DNA from: Bacteroides pyogenes
GTDB lineage: Bacteria; Bacteroidota; Bacteroidia; Bacteroidales; Bacteroidaceae
Reading direction: 5' to 3'
DNA length: 64,000 nt
Assembly (NCBI RefSeq): GCF_014196225.1
Contig: NZ_JACIDI010000001.1
Span: 1-64,000, forward strand
A program made the position numbers and the translations under genes. The stretch's first letter is position 1. Each line of letters begins with the position of its first letter. Positions 17,535 through 26,049 of the stretch are shown here, in pieces. The notes under the pieces were generated by a model that saw nothing but the letters and a program-made list of their open reading frames with translations, ran no database searches and was not told where the DNA came from.

Positions 17535-20500
17535 TATATTTCATGACCAATGCTGCCAGTTCCACGTGATATCTGGTAATGAGCACATGCCCTCCCGGCA
17601 ATTCATGGAAAGAGACCTTTTGGAAATACTCCTTCCATAAGGGTTGATTATCCCGAATCGTCGGTTCATCCTCCCTTCCCACAATGGAACACAAAGGCGT
17701 CTTCAATTTGAAATCAAGAAATTCGTAATGGACCATCGCGACCGTATTCATTCTCAACTCATGCAGATACTCATGTTTTTCTTCTTCTGACAAGGTGGCG
17801 ATCAACTCCTCATTCAGCAGGTCTTTTGCACGCGAATAATCCAGAAGAGCCGTATCGTCATTCGAGAAGAATTGCATCAAATCGTCACGCAGGGTAGGAG
17901 GAGTTCCTCCTATCATGATAATGCCGCGTACCGGAATATTCTCCTGCTCGAACCGCTTGCAAAGATCATAGGCGATATAACAGCTATACGAATATCCCAT
18001 GATAAACAACGGTATTTCCCGATCGGTTCCCTTCAGCTCCTCGGCTAACAAGGCCCCAACTTCTTCCACAGAAGACTTTATCTCGCGTCCGTCCCCGTGC
18101 CCCGGATATTGTACCGTGTACAGATCGATTCCGCCGGTAAAATCTCCGGCAAACGTAGTGTACATACCGGGAGTGCCCGCAGCGTAAGGCAAGCAAACGA
18201 GCTTGGCACGCGGAGAAGCATTTTTTCTCATGCAAATGATGTTCTCTGCTTTGACAGGCTCAACTTTCTGTTCAAGCAGTTCGGCAATCGTAGGTTTATC
18301 AAACAGATCCTTCAGCTTTATGTCGGTCATGCCAGCCTCCTTCAACTCCTTGATCAGTCGTACGGACCGGATGGAGTCACCTCCTATCTCCCAGAAATTA
18401 TCGGACACGCCTACTTCCGGCAATCCCAATACTTTTTCCCATATTTGGGCAATCCATCTTTCTTTTTCATTTCTCGGACTTACGATATCCCTCTTGACCA
18501 GATTCTGCTTTTGATTGGCAATATCCGGCAGTTGCTTTTTATCAGTCTTGCCATTGGCGGAAATAGGGATCTGTTCTATTTTCGCCATGGCTGAAGGCAG
18601 CATATAATGGGGTATCTTCATTTGCAGGACGGACATTATATCCTGATAGTCCAAGTCACGGTTGTTCGCTGTCACATAGAAGGCAACGACCACAGGCTGC
18701 TTGTTCGCATCATATTGAATCTCGGCGCAGGCTTCTGTGACACCGGGAACCTTCAGCAAGGCATTCTCTATTTCGCCCAATTCGATTCTGTATCCTCTGA
18801 CATTCACCTGAAAATCCTTGCGTCCCACGAAAACGATATCACCGGTCAACGTCATTTTCACGACATCTCCGGTATTATAAACAATGCCCTCATGCGTGAT
18901 CGGATTGGTTATGAATACGGATTTCGTTTTCTCTTCCTTATTCAAATAGCCGCATGCCACACCGGCGCCTCCGATATAAAGAATACCGGGCACTTCGGGC
19001 AGCGCATATTCCAGATTGTCATTTAAGATATAGACCTGCGTATTATAAATGGGTTTCCCGATCGGAACGACATTCAAATGGCATTTGCCGTCATCCCCGA
19101 TCGGAATGGGATAGAAAGTGGAAGCTACCGTTGTTTCCGTAGGTCCATATTCATTGATAAATGTGTGCAGCGGATAGCTTTCCAGCCATCTGTTTATATC
19201 GGAGACATTGATGATCTCCGCGCCTAACATGACAGTCATCCTGGGCGATAGGTCCACCGGTTTATCCAAAAAACCTAACGTATTCACCAACATGGAGAAG
19301 TGGGAAGGAGTCACATTCAGGAAATTAATCCTCTTCTCATCGATGAAATGCAGGAGAGTCTCTATATCCTTCGTCTCATGGTCCGAAAGAATATGCAAGG
19401 AAGCTCCCGTAACGAAAGGCAACCAGCTGGAAGTTACAGTCATATCAAAGGAATAGGACGTTATCAAGGCAAAACGGTTTTCACAATTCACATGAAACGC
19501 CTCTTTTTCATAATGCAGGAAATTGGAGACATTTCTATGCCTAAGCATCGTTCCCTTGGGTTGCCCTGTCGATCCGGAAGTATAGATCATATAAATCAAA
19601 TCATCCGCAGTATTGCAAAGCTCGATATCTTCTGCAGGCTGCCGCCCGATCTCTTCCGCAGTATGCCGCTGATAGGTATCCGGCAGAGAGACAGTATCCT
19701 CCTCAAGCAACACGCAATGCTTAATATTCGGGGCGCAGGAGCGGTTGATATTCTCGGCATGCACTCCTTGGGTTATTAAAACTTCCGCTCCGCAATCATG
19801 TATCATGTACTGTATCCGGTCCGAAGGATAAGACGGGTCGATAGGCACATATGCGCCTCCTGCAAGAAGGATCCCAAGCTGTACGATCGGCAGGTCGAGG
19901 GTTCTGTTCAGCAACAGGACGACCTTGGAGCTCCTCACGACGCCCAGCGTACGCAAGAAATGCGCCATCTGATTGGCTCTCTTCCAATATTCCGCATAGG
20001 TCAAGGAGACATCTCGATAAGAAATCGCCTCCCTGTCCGGATAGGATTTCACGATGCTGCCGATCTGGTTATATATCGTTTCAACAGGGTACGTATGTTC
20101 CGTCTTATTGACCTGCTCCAGCAATCTCATATAAGAAAACGGAAGTATGTTCGAACAGGAACGTTCTTCGATCTTTTTAGCATCCGCATCATCGACCAGC
20201 TGACGAAGCATGGACGTGAACTGTTCGGAAAGCTGCCGGATAAACTGTATGTCAAACAGCTCTCGGACATAATTCCAGTCGAAGCACCATTTATCCTCCC
20301 ATGTGTACATGACAAGATCGATATAAGTGCCGGGGGCACCGGTCTGTACCTTAGGTGCACCGATTGTCAAGTATTTGGAGGCACGGCTGACACCTTTCGG
20401 AAGCATGTTGATGGAATTGCTGAAAATAATAGCGCTCAAGGAACTCTGCTTGAGTCCTTCCTGCTCCGCTATCCTCCTTGACAATTCGATGGAAGAAATC

Positions 20501-23500
20501 GGATATTCCAGCATAGCCCGTACAAACCGCTCGATCTTGCGTGCAATGGAGACGATCGCTTCTTGCGGAGACGTTTGAATACGAACGGGGAAAATATCGA
20601 GAAAACTCCCTAATACATTTCGGGCATTGGGTAAATGCTGCTCCCGGTTGAATACAGGCATGTTAATGATAAGATCGTTCTGCCCGGACCATAGATTCAT
20701 CAGCTTGAAATAACATGCCATCAGTAGGGAATTGAGGCATACGCCCTGAACATGAGAACTGACTTCGAACACCTTGTTCATCAACGCAGGATCCAACTCT
20801 GTATGCAAGGTGTGGAAATGCACTTTCCCGATCAGCGAAGGCTGACACTTCATGGGAATCGTTATTTTCTCAGGCAGATGCTTGAACACCTTCAACGCGA
20901 AATCCATGGCGTTCCGATACCGTTTCGTCTGTCTTCTGAACCGCTCCACAAAAACATAATCGGAAAAGAGCAATCCGCTTTCCTTTTCGATCGTGATCAC
21001 TTCTCCTGCGGCAAGCTGATCATAGGTCGTTGTCAACTCCTGCAGAAACCGGAAAAAACTAAAGCCATCAATGATCTGATGATCGATATGTATGATCAAT
21101 TCGTGTTCGTTTTCTCCCGTTTTATACACATTGCAATAAAACAAAGGATACTTCTTGAGATCGAACCTATAGTCATGATCTTCCTGATCTTTCCGTAAAA
21201 AGAAAGCCTCCTGCTGCTCCTTGCTCATAGAAGTCAGATCTTCATAAGAACTCTTGAATGACGGATAATGAGAAAGGGTTATCATTTCCGGCTTATCCGA
21301 CTCTTCGGAAAGAATTGAATGCAGTAAGGGGTGACAGCGGATCACATGGTTCAAAGTCTTTTCCCAATATATCGGATCAAAATATCCCTTCAATTGCGTT
21401 CGACAGATGATATAACAACTCAATCCGGTCGGTTCATTACGGATAAAACTTTTACTGTGGTAGAACAAGGTCTCCTGAAAATCCATCAACGGGAAAGAAT
21501 CCCCTTCCGGGATTTGGTACCGTTCTTTTATGACCCGGGCTATGTCGCGTACACACGTCTTATCCTTTATATCCTCCCATGTTATCCGATTAAAAATATC
21601 TGTCAAACGTTTCATCATCTGATATACAATGGCAAAGGAAGCCGATTTGGCAACGAGATTCTCCGTATATTGTATTTCGGAAAAAGGAATCCCCAACTCT
21701 TCACCGACAAACTCACGGACGAGCAATTCAAATTCATTGACAGGAGATTCGATCTCTTTCGAGAAATAATCCTCCAGATATTGAACCTGGGAAGCGAATG
21801 AAGGATACTTGTAGAAAAAACTATTCTCCAATTTGATGCCCAATTGCTCTTCTAATGTAGAAACAGCCATCATGCTCCGTATCGAATCTCCGCCCAGTGA
21901 GAAAAAATGATCCGACGGACCGATCGTGTCCACTTTCAGGACATCAGACCATACATTTTCGATAATCTCAGCGTAATCCATATCATTGCTTACTTTATTT
22001 AAATTCACGATCGATTTGTCATACTTCCCTTGTTCGAAGCACTGTGCCATAAACCTGCGCTTTATTTTAGAACTTGAAGTTCTGAGTATCTCGCCTTTTT
22101 TAATCTTTATCGAATATTCCGGAGCAAATCCCACCTTGTCAGCCAAAAACGCATTGCACGCATGGACCAACCGCTTGAGTTGCTCTTCCGGCATATTCTT
22201 TGACAGGACAAAGAAATGGAGTACGATCTCCCGGCCTTTTTCCGTGGAATAGAAAGAAGTAAACACGGATTTTTCGATCAAGAGACCGAATTTCTCCAGA
22301 ACGCAGTTTTCCAAATCGAAAGGATGGAAGTTTTGTCCATTCACAATGATTATCTCCTTTTTACGACCGACCAGATAGAGAATCCCGTTATCATCAAAGA
22401 AACCCAAATCGCCGGTACTCAGCCAACCGTCCTCCAAGACTTCTTTCGTGCCCCGTTCGTTATTGTAATAGCCGGACATGACGCTGGCTCCTTTCACCAG
22501 AATCTCTCCTAACTCCATGTTTCCCTGTGATATGCCATTCTTCACGATACGTACCTGCACGCCCGGTAAAGCCTTGCCGGCGCTGATAAACTCACAAAAG
22601 TTCCGGTCTCCGTCAGTCGGCTGGATAATCCCGTCATAAAACAACTCCCTGTCGATCCGGATCGTCTTATTGCCTTCACCGGGCAGACAGGAGGTAACGA
22701 TCAGCGTAGCTTCGGCTATTCCATATCCGGGGCGAAACGCTCTCCGGTCGAATCCCAAATCGAAAAGAGGAGACAAGCGCCCGTATAAATCAGAAGGGAT
22801 CATCTCCGCTCCGATGGAAAGAGTTTTCACACGAGAAAAATCGAGTCTCTTTACTTCGTCAGACGATCTCTTCAACTTCTGAATCAGAAGCTCCAATCCG
22901 GAAGGAGTCGTTCCGCCACAGATGCTAACCTTATATGATGAGATTTTTTTCAAGAAAATCAAAGGATCTCGTAAAAAGGAGTAAGGTTCTATTTTTATTT
23001 CCGTAATTTGATTATACAGACAAAGCAGGTGGTTGCCGAAAAGGCCATAATCATGAAAATAGGGCATCCAATGAATCAGAATATCATCCGCCGTTATTCC
23101 GTCCGCAAGGGTTTTCAACTTCAGATTAGCCAAAATATTATTAAAATTTAGCATAACCCCTTTCGGAGAGCCTGTACTTCCTGACGAAAATTGAATCACA
23201 CATAAATCGGAAGTATTCATTTCCAATCTATGCAATGAAAAATCTTCTAACAAATCAGATTGTCGCATTATATCTTCAAAATATATCACTCTGTGAGTCG
23301 TTAATTTATAGGACTCATACAAATTGATATCACTCGTTATAAGAGTCATTTCACCAACTATTTCAATCGTATTATTCAACCGTTCAAAGGCAATCGTTTT
23401 TTTATTGCTAAACTGAACGGAAGGCATTAAAATCGGCACACACCCAGCTATGATACTCCCCCAAAACAATAAAATAAAATCTTCCGATCTTTCAACGGAT

Positions 23501-23685
23501 ACAACAATCTTACTACCGGGTTCTATCTGATAAACAGATTGTAACACAAAAGCTATCTTTTTAGATCTATCTCTCAGCTCCGAATAACTTATGAAAATAT
23601 CGCTTTGACTATTATTGACGATAACAATACCCTTCTGGGGCACATCAGATGCTGCTTTTTCCAATAAATTATATAGCATTTTCAT
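17515..23685 (-). CDS. Nonribosomal peptide synthetase: FAAL-PCP-X-Cy-A-PCP-TE
   Basis: The protein has 2056 residues. An acyl-AMP ligase of FAAL type spans about 1-555 (FSSGSTGSPKG 167-177, WMPYFHDYGL, GYGIAEATL, TSSSKIKRR). Carrier 1 covers 570-640 (GGDS, Ser601). A carrier-like stretch at 650-722 lacks the GxDS motif (KSAS at 680-683). A condensation domain of heterocyclisation type follows at 730-1165 (FPLMDFQ, DHQIIDGFS 868-876, MPVFNREQHLPNARNVLGSF). The adenylation domain covers 1200-1720 (YTSGSTGQPKG, NGK Lys1713), carrier 2 is at 1740-1805 (Ser1771), and the thioesterase at 1815-2056 (GYSYS Ser1899, Asp2006, His2033). By eye the A-domain pocket reads D M T N V L E V A; the Asn is shared with Cys and Thr codes, but I do not call a substrate. 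It loads an acyl or aryl acid, joins one amino acid, probably cyclises it to an azoline, and releases the product. It is the first gene of the operon. Confidence 0.9.
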   Translation of the reverse strand: MKMLYNLLEKAASDVPQKGIVIVNNSQSDIFISYSELRDRSKKIAFVLQSVYQIEPGSKIVVSVERSEDFILLFWGSIIAGCVPILMPSVQFSNKKTIAFERLNNTIEIVGEMTLITSDINLYESYKLTTHRVIYFEDIMRQSDLLEDFSLHRLEMNTSDLCVIQFSSGSTGSPKGVMLNFNNILANLKLKTLADGITADDILIHWMPYFHDYGLFGNHLLCLYNQITEIKIEPYSFLRDPLIFLKKISSYKVSICGGTTPSGLELLIQKLKRSSDEVKRLDFSRVKTLSIGAEMIPSDLYGRLSPLFDLGFDRRAFRPGYGIAEATLIVTSCLPGEGNKTIRIDRELFYDGIIQPTDGDRNFCEFISAGKALPGVQVRIVKNGISQGNMELGEILVKGASVMSGYYNNERGTKEVLEDGWLSTGDLGFFDDNGILYLVGRKKEIIIVNGQNFHPFDLENCVLEKFGLLIEKSVFTSFYSTEKGREIVLHFFVLSKNMPEEQLKRLVHACNAFLADKVGFAPEYSIKIKKGEILRTSSSKIKRRFMAQCFEQGKYDKSIVNLNKVSNDMDYAEIIENVWSDVLKVDTIGPSDHFFSLGGDSIRSMMAVSTLEEQLGIKLENSFFYKYPSFASQVQYLEDYFSKEIESPVNEFELLVREFVGEELGIPFSEIQYTENLVAKSASFAIVYQMMKRLTDIFNRITWEDIKDKTCVRDIARVIKERYQIPEGDSFPLMDFQETLFYHSKSFIRNEPTGLSCYIICRTQLKGYFDPIYWEKTLNHVIRCHPLLHSILSEESDKPEMITLSHYPSFKSSYEDLTSMSKEQQEAFFLRKDQEDHDYRFDLKKYPLFYCNVYKTGENEHELIIHIDHQIIDGFSFFRFLQELTTTYDQLAAGEVITIEKESGLLFSDYVFVERFRRQTKRYRNAMDFALKVFKHLPEKITIPMKCQPSLIGKVHFHTLHTELDPALMNKVFEVSSHVQGVCLNSLLMACYFKLMNLWSGQNDLIINMPVFNREQHLPNARNVLGSFLDIFPVRIQTSPQEAIVSIARKIERFVRAMLEYPISSIELSRRIAEQEGLKQSSLSAIIFSNSINMLPKGVSRASKYLTIGAPKVQTGAPGTYIDLVMYTWEDKWCFDWNYVRELFDIQFIRQLSEQFTSMLRQLVDDADAKKIEERSCSNILPFSYMRLLEQVNKTEHTYPVETIYNQIGSIVKSYPDREAISYRDVSLTYAEYWKRANQMAHFLRTLGVVRSSKVVLLLNRTLDLPIVQLGILLAGGAYVPIDPSYPSDRIQYMIHDCGAEVLITQGVHAENINRSCAPNIKHCVLLEEDTVSLPDTYQRHTAEEIGRQPAEDIELCNTADDLIYMIYTSGSTGQPKGTMLRHRNVSNFLHYEKEAFHVNCENRFALITSYSFDMTVTSSWLPFVTGASLHILSDHETKDIETLLHFIDEKRINFLNVTPSHFSMLVNTLGFLDKPVDLSPRMTVMLGAEIINVSDINRWLESYPLHTFINEYGPTETTVASTFYPIPIGDDGKCHLNVVPIGKPIYNTQVYILNDNLEYALPEVPGILYIGGAGVACGYLNKEEKTKSVFITNPITHEGIVYNTGDVVKMTLTGDIVFVGRKDFQVNVRGYRIELGEIENALLKVPGVTEACAEIQYDANKQPVVVAFYVTANNRDLDYQDIMSVLQMKIPHYMLPSAMAKIEQIPISANGKTDKKQLPDIANQKQNLVKRDIVSPRNEKERWIAQIWEKVLGLPEVGVSDNFWEIGGDSIRSVRLIKELKEAGMTDIKLKDLFDKPTIAELLEQKVEPVKAENIICMRKNASPRAKLVCLPYAAGTPGMYTTFAGDFTGGIDLYTVQYPGHGDGREIKSSVEEVGALLAEELKGTDREIPLFIMGYSYSCYIAYDLCKRFEQENIPVRGIIMIGGTPPTLRDDLMQFFSNDDTALLDYSRAKDLLNEELIATLSEEEKHEYLHELRMNTVAMVHYEFLDFKLKTPLCSIVGREDEPTIRDNQPLWKEYFQKVSFHELPGGHVLITRYHVELAALVMKYIESHVL

Positions 23686-23706
23686 TCACTTTTTATTTTT
23701 ATTTTG

Positions 23707-23714
23707 CAAAGTTG
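23707..23714 (-). promoter_or_regulatory. Candidate -7 element of the NRPS operon promoter
   Basis: On the minus strand CAACTTTG, one mismatch from the Bacteroides -7 consensus TAnnTTTG, lies 22-29 nt upstream of the NRPS ATG. The position where a -33 TTTG would be (about 23734-23737, TTGA) touches the inverted repeat described next. The match is imperfect. Confidence 0.45.
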
Positions 23715-23735
23715 ACAAGTTTTTTCAGACTCATC

Positions 23736-23755
23736 AATACCCATAATTGGGTATT
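23736..23755. promoter_or_regulatory. Candidate operator (8-4-8 inverted repeat)
   Basis: A perfect palindrome, AATACCCA-TAAT-TGGGTATT, lies about 50 bp upstream of the NRPS start and overlaps the expected -33 region. Size, symmetry and position fit a dimeric repressor site, for example for a metal-dependent regulator. The sequence is not a textbook Fur box. No regulator gene is in the operon. Confidence 0.5.
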
Positions 23756-23819
23756 TTATCATAGTCCATAAAAGGAAATAACCGCATCTGGTAAGAAAGT
23801 AATCCTGTTCATTGTTTGA

Positions 23820-24111
23820 CGCTATGTGGAAAGAAGTGGACGGTCACTGGTTCCCACTCCTAAAGGGCCGGAAGTATATGGTATCGTGAAAGAGAAAATG
23901 ATCGCCAATGTGAGTGACCGGAAGGTGGAAATGTCAATTACATGAAATAAAAACCGGAGAAGTTTCTACAGAAACATTCACGAAGAGTATCAACTCCTAC
24001 GCCCGGCAAATCGCATCTGAACCGTTTGCTCTTAAACTTGACCATCCGGACTTGCCGTATTGTAAATGTCCCAAATGCAGATTGACCTCTCTTGGGTATG
24101 GGCGATATTAA
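23820..24111 (+). pseudogene. topB: DNA topoisomerase III remnant
   Basis: Plus-strand codons from about 23850 read PTPKGPEVYGIVKEKMIANV, the TPKG(L)AVYxIVK segment of TopB-type topoisomerases. After a frame change around 23914 they continue MTGRWKCQLHEIKTGEVSTETF, then INSYARQI and YCKCPKC, which match the MTGxWE...L..IExGE and CPKC zinc-ribbon part of the same enzymes. Only about 90 codons remain, with no start and a broken frame. Such topB genes are common on Bacteroides conjugative transposons, so this is probably a scar of one. Confidence 0.7.
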
Positions 24112-24148
24112 TTCCGCTCCCATTTATTATACATATATGTCAGGTATT

Positions 24149-25078
24149 GAAGTGATTTAAACTTTTCTTTTTCTCAAACATTTCCTTAGCAGAATTATCA
24201 TAAACGCAATATAGTTCCATGATTCCCAATTCCTAACCGTTGTTTCAAATCGATTTAAAATAGTCCTGTAACTGTCCATCCATGCATTGGTCCTCTCAAT
24301 GGCATAACGTTCAGCATACAACAGTTCGTCCACAATGGTATTATTGGTAGTCCTGTTTCTTTTATTGATACGGCTATTGGAGACTACTCCATGACAGCCA
24401 AGTACACTTCGGAGAGCTGTACAGTCAAATCCGGTATCCGCATTCAAGAAAAGACCATCCGTTCTGACATTTGCAATCCCAAGGTCATGCATCATAGACC
24501 GGATTACGTTTTTTATGTCATGAGTATCATGATGTTCGCCGCTTTTAGGCGAAGACATGATAACCGATATGCCTTGCCGGTCTGTAATATAAAGAGCGTT
24601 GGTTGTCTTGCGCTTTTTTCTACCCTGATAACCAACCTCCTCTCCACCACGCATAGCTACCGTATGACTTCCGTCAAGGTCTACACTTGACATATCAAAC
24701 TTCGTACGGTGCTTATCCAAAAGATGAAGCCAAAGAGACTTCCATTCACCTTTTTTACTCCATTTGTTATAATGATAGAATACCGCACCATATGTCAGAA
24801 CCTTGTCACTGAACAGGGAATCTACAGGTAAATATTTCCACTGACACCCCGTTTTCAGTTTATAAAGAATGGCATTTACGATTTCAACAAGACTACTTTG
24901 AGTTACGAAATCACGTTTGGCCACACATAAATGAGGCAATATTTCACTTTTTATTGTATCTTTGTCCAACACAGCGTACATAGGGATATTGTTATGAATG
25001 AGTTTGGTCACCCATAATATAACAATTTTAGCTATTAGTACGCTGTTTCTCATTGGATCAATTAGTTTAAATCACTTC
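24149..25078 (-). mobile_element. IS5-family insertion sequence
   Basis: Perfect 15-bp inverted ends GAAGTGATTTAAACT (24149-24163, complement at 25064-25078) flank a single transposase gene on the minus strand. The similarity may extend two or three bases outward (ATTGAA against ATCGAA). The element is about 930 bp. At its right end it abuts a reading frame that has lost its 5' part. Confidence 0.82.
24157..24981 (-). CDS. IS5-family DDE transposase
   Basis: The start is set at MYAVLDKDTIKSEIL (24981); the frame is open up to 25053 but the extra 24 residues reach the inverted repeat and are hydrophobic. The roughly 274-residue product has the IS5 N-terminal helix region (GCQWKYLPVDSLFSDKVLTYGAV split by a few changes), the first catalytic Asp in SSVDLDGSHT, the RGGEEVGYQGRKKRKTTN block, the second Asp in NADTGFD, and the Glu in YAIERTNAWMD. 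It appears intact, so the element may be active. Confidence 0.88.
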   Translation of the reverse strand: MYAVLDKDTIKSEILPHLCVAKRDFVTQSSLVEIVNAILYKLKTGCQWKYLPVDSLFSDKVLTYGAVFYHYNKWSKKGEWKSLWLHLLDKHRTKFDMSSVDLDGSHTVAMRGGEEVGYQGRKKRKTTNALYITDRQGISVIMSSPKSGEHHDTHDIKNVIRSMMHDLGIANVRTDGLFLNADTGFDCTALRSVLGCHGVVSNSRINKRNRTTNNTIVDELLYAERYAIERTNAWMDSYRTILNRFETTVRNWESWNYIAFMIILLRKCLRKRKV

Positions 25079-25857
25079 GATTCATAGAAAACTTTATTGA
25101 CGATTTAATTAAGTCCCCTTTCCCATCTGAAGAAATAGAAGAAGATTTGCTTCATTGTCTTATTGCCACAGATTCTCTTCCAATAAATGTATTTAAAGGT
25201 ATCTTACCTATATTCAAAAGATGGATATTTGGAGAAAAGGATCTATCTGATCTCACCTCTGATAAGATAAGGTTATTATTGCAAAACTCAATGATTAAAT
25301 ATAATGAGTTTAATACAAAGCAGTTATTGCCCTTTGGAGATGAAATTTTTGCACAGTATTTATTAAACCGCAAATCGGAATATCTAAAGATACCATCGGA
25401 TATTAGTTATTCAAAGGATTTAGTATCAATATTATTCGGATCAACAGACCTAACAATAAAAGAGAAAAGTTCGCTGCTCCCATATGTACAAGCAGATCAT
25501 CTTGAGGATAATCGAGATTTAGCTGAGCAAATTATCGTTGTATTACAACAAGAAAGTGTAGATTTGAATCATGCTGTGTTATGTGAAATATTAGCTAATT
25601 CCAAACGGATTGAAGAAAAAAATCACATTATAAATCAGACAATCCTTAAAAAGGATGATTTAACGGAAGAAGAGATAGATACTTTCCTCAAAACCCTTCC
25701 CGAACCTTATTGTGTGATAGCAAAAAGAGGGAAGAATCCAGCGATACCAAAAAAAGATTATTCAATGCAATTAGTTGAAATCCTTTACAATATAAATTAT
25801 ATATCATCTTTTACGCCAGAAAAAGATATAATACGTATCTATACTAAGAAAACATAA
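25079..25857 (+). pseudogene. 5'-truncated gene of unknown function
   Basis: An open frame runs from the IS5-family end (FIENFIDDLIKSPFPSEE...) through codons starting at 25147 to TAA at 25855-25857. The roughly 255 residues are helical, charged and AT-rich, with no motif I can name. Because the frame is already open at the IS boundary and has no credible start or ribosome-binding site near it, I read it as the C-terminal part of a larger protein cut by the insertion. An internal ATG at 25147 could still give a 236-residue product. A short GCCC-CATT-GGGC-TTT hairpin just after the stop may terminate it. Confidence 0.6.
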
Positions 25858-26049
25858 TGCCCCATTGGGCTTTATGTTGCTTTTAAGTCATCTCAACTCA
25901 CAGTTAAAAGTAAGGAGGTATTTTTCATAGTGGGTAATGTAAAATAAACTGTGTCAAGCATTATTTTCTAGTTAAAACTCATCGGTCGGGGATCGCTTGG
26001 CGGCAAAGGGCGGGACCACCCGTCCCGACGAGCGTAAAATTACAACAAC
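25858..26049. other. Intergenic stretch with no recognisable gene
   Basis: About 190 bp between the truncated gene and the IS256-family remnant. It holds the small hairpin noted above and a GC-rich patch around 25985-26035, but no reading frame or motif that I can support. Confidence 0.5.

Noticed and set aside
17515..23685. Prediction of a specific amino acid for the NRPS adenylation domain
   Set aside because: The pocket read by eye (D M T N V L E V A) matches no code I know well. The Asn shared with Cys and Thr codes is too little for a call.
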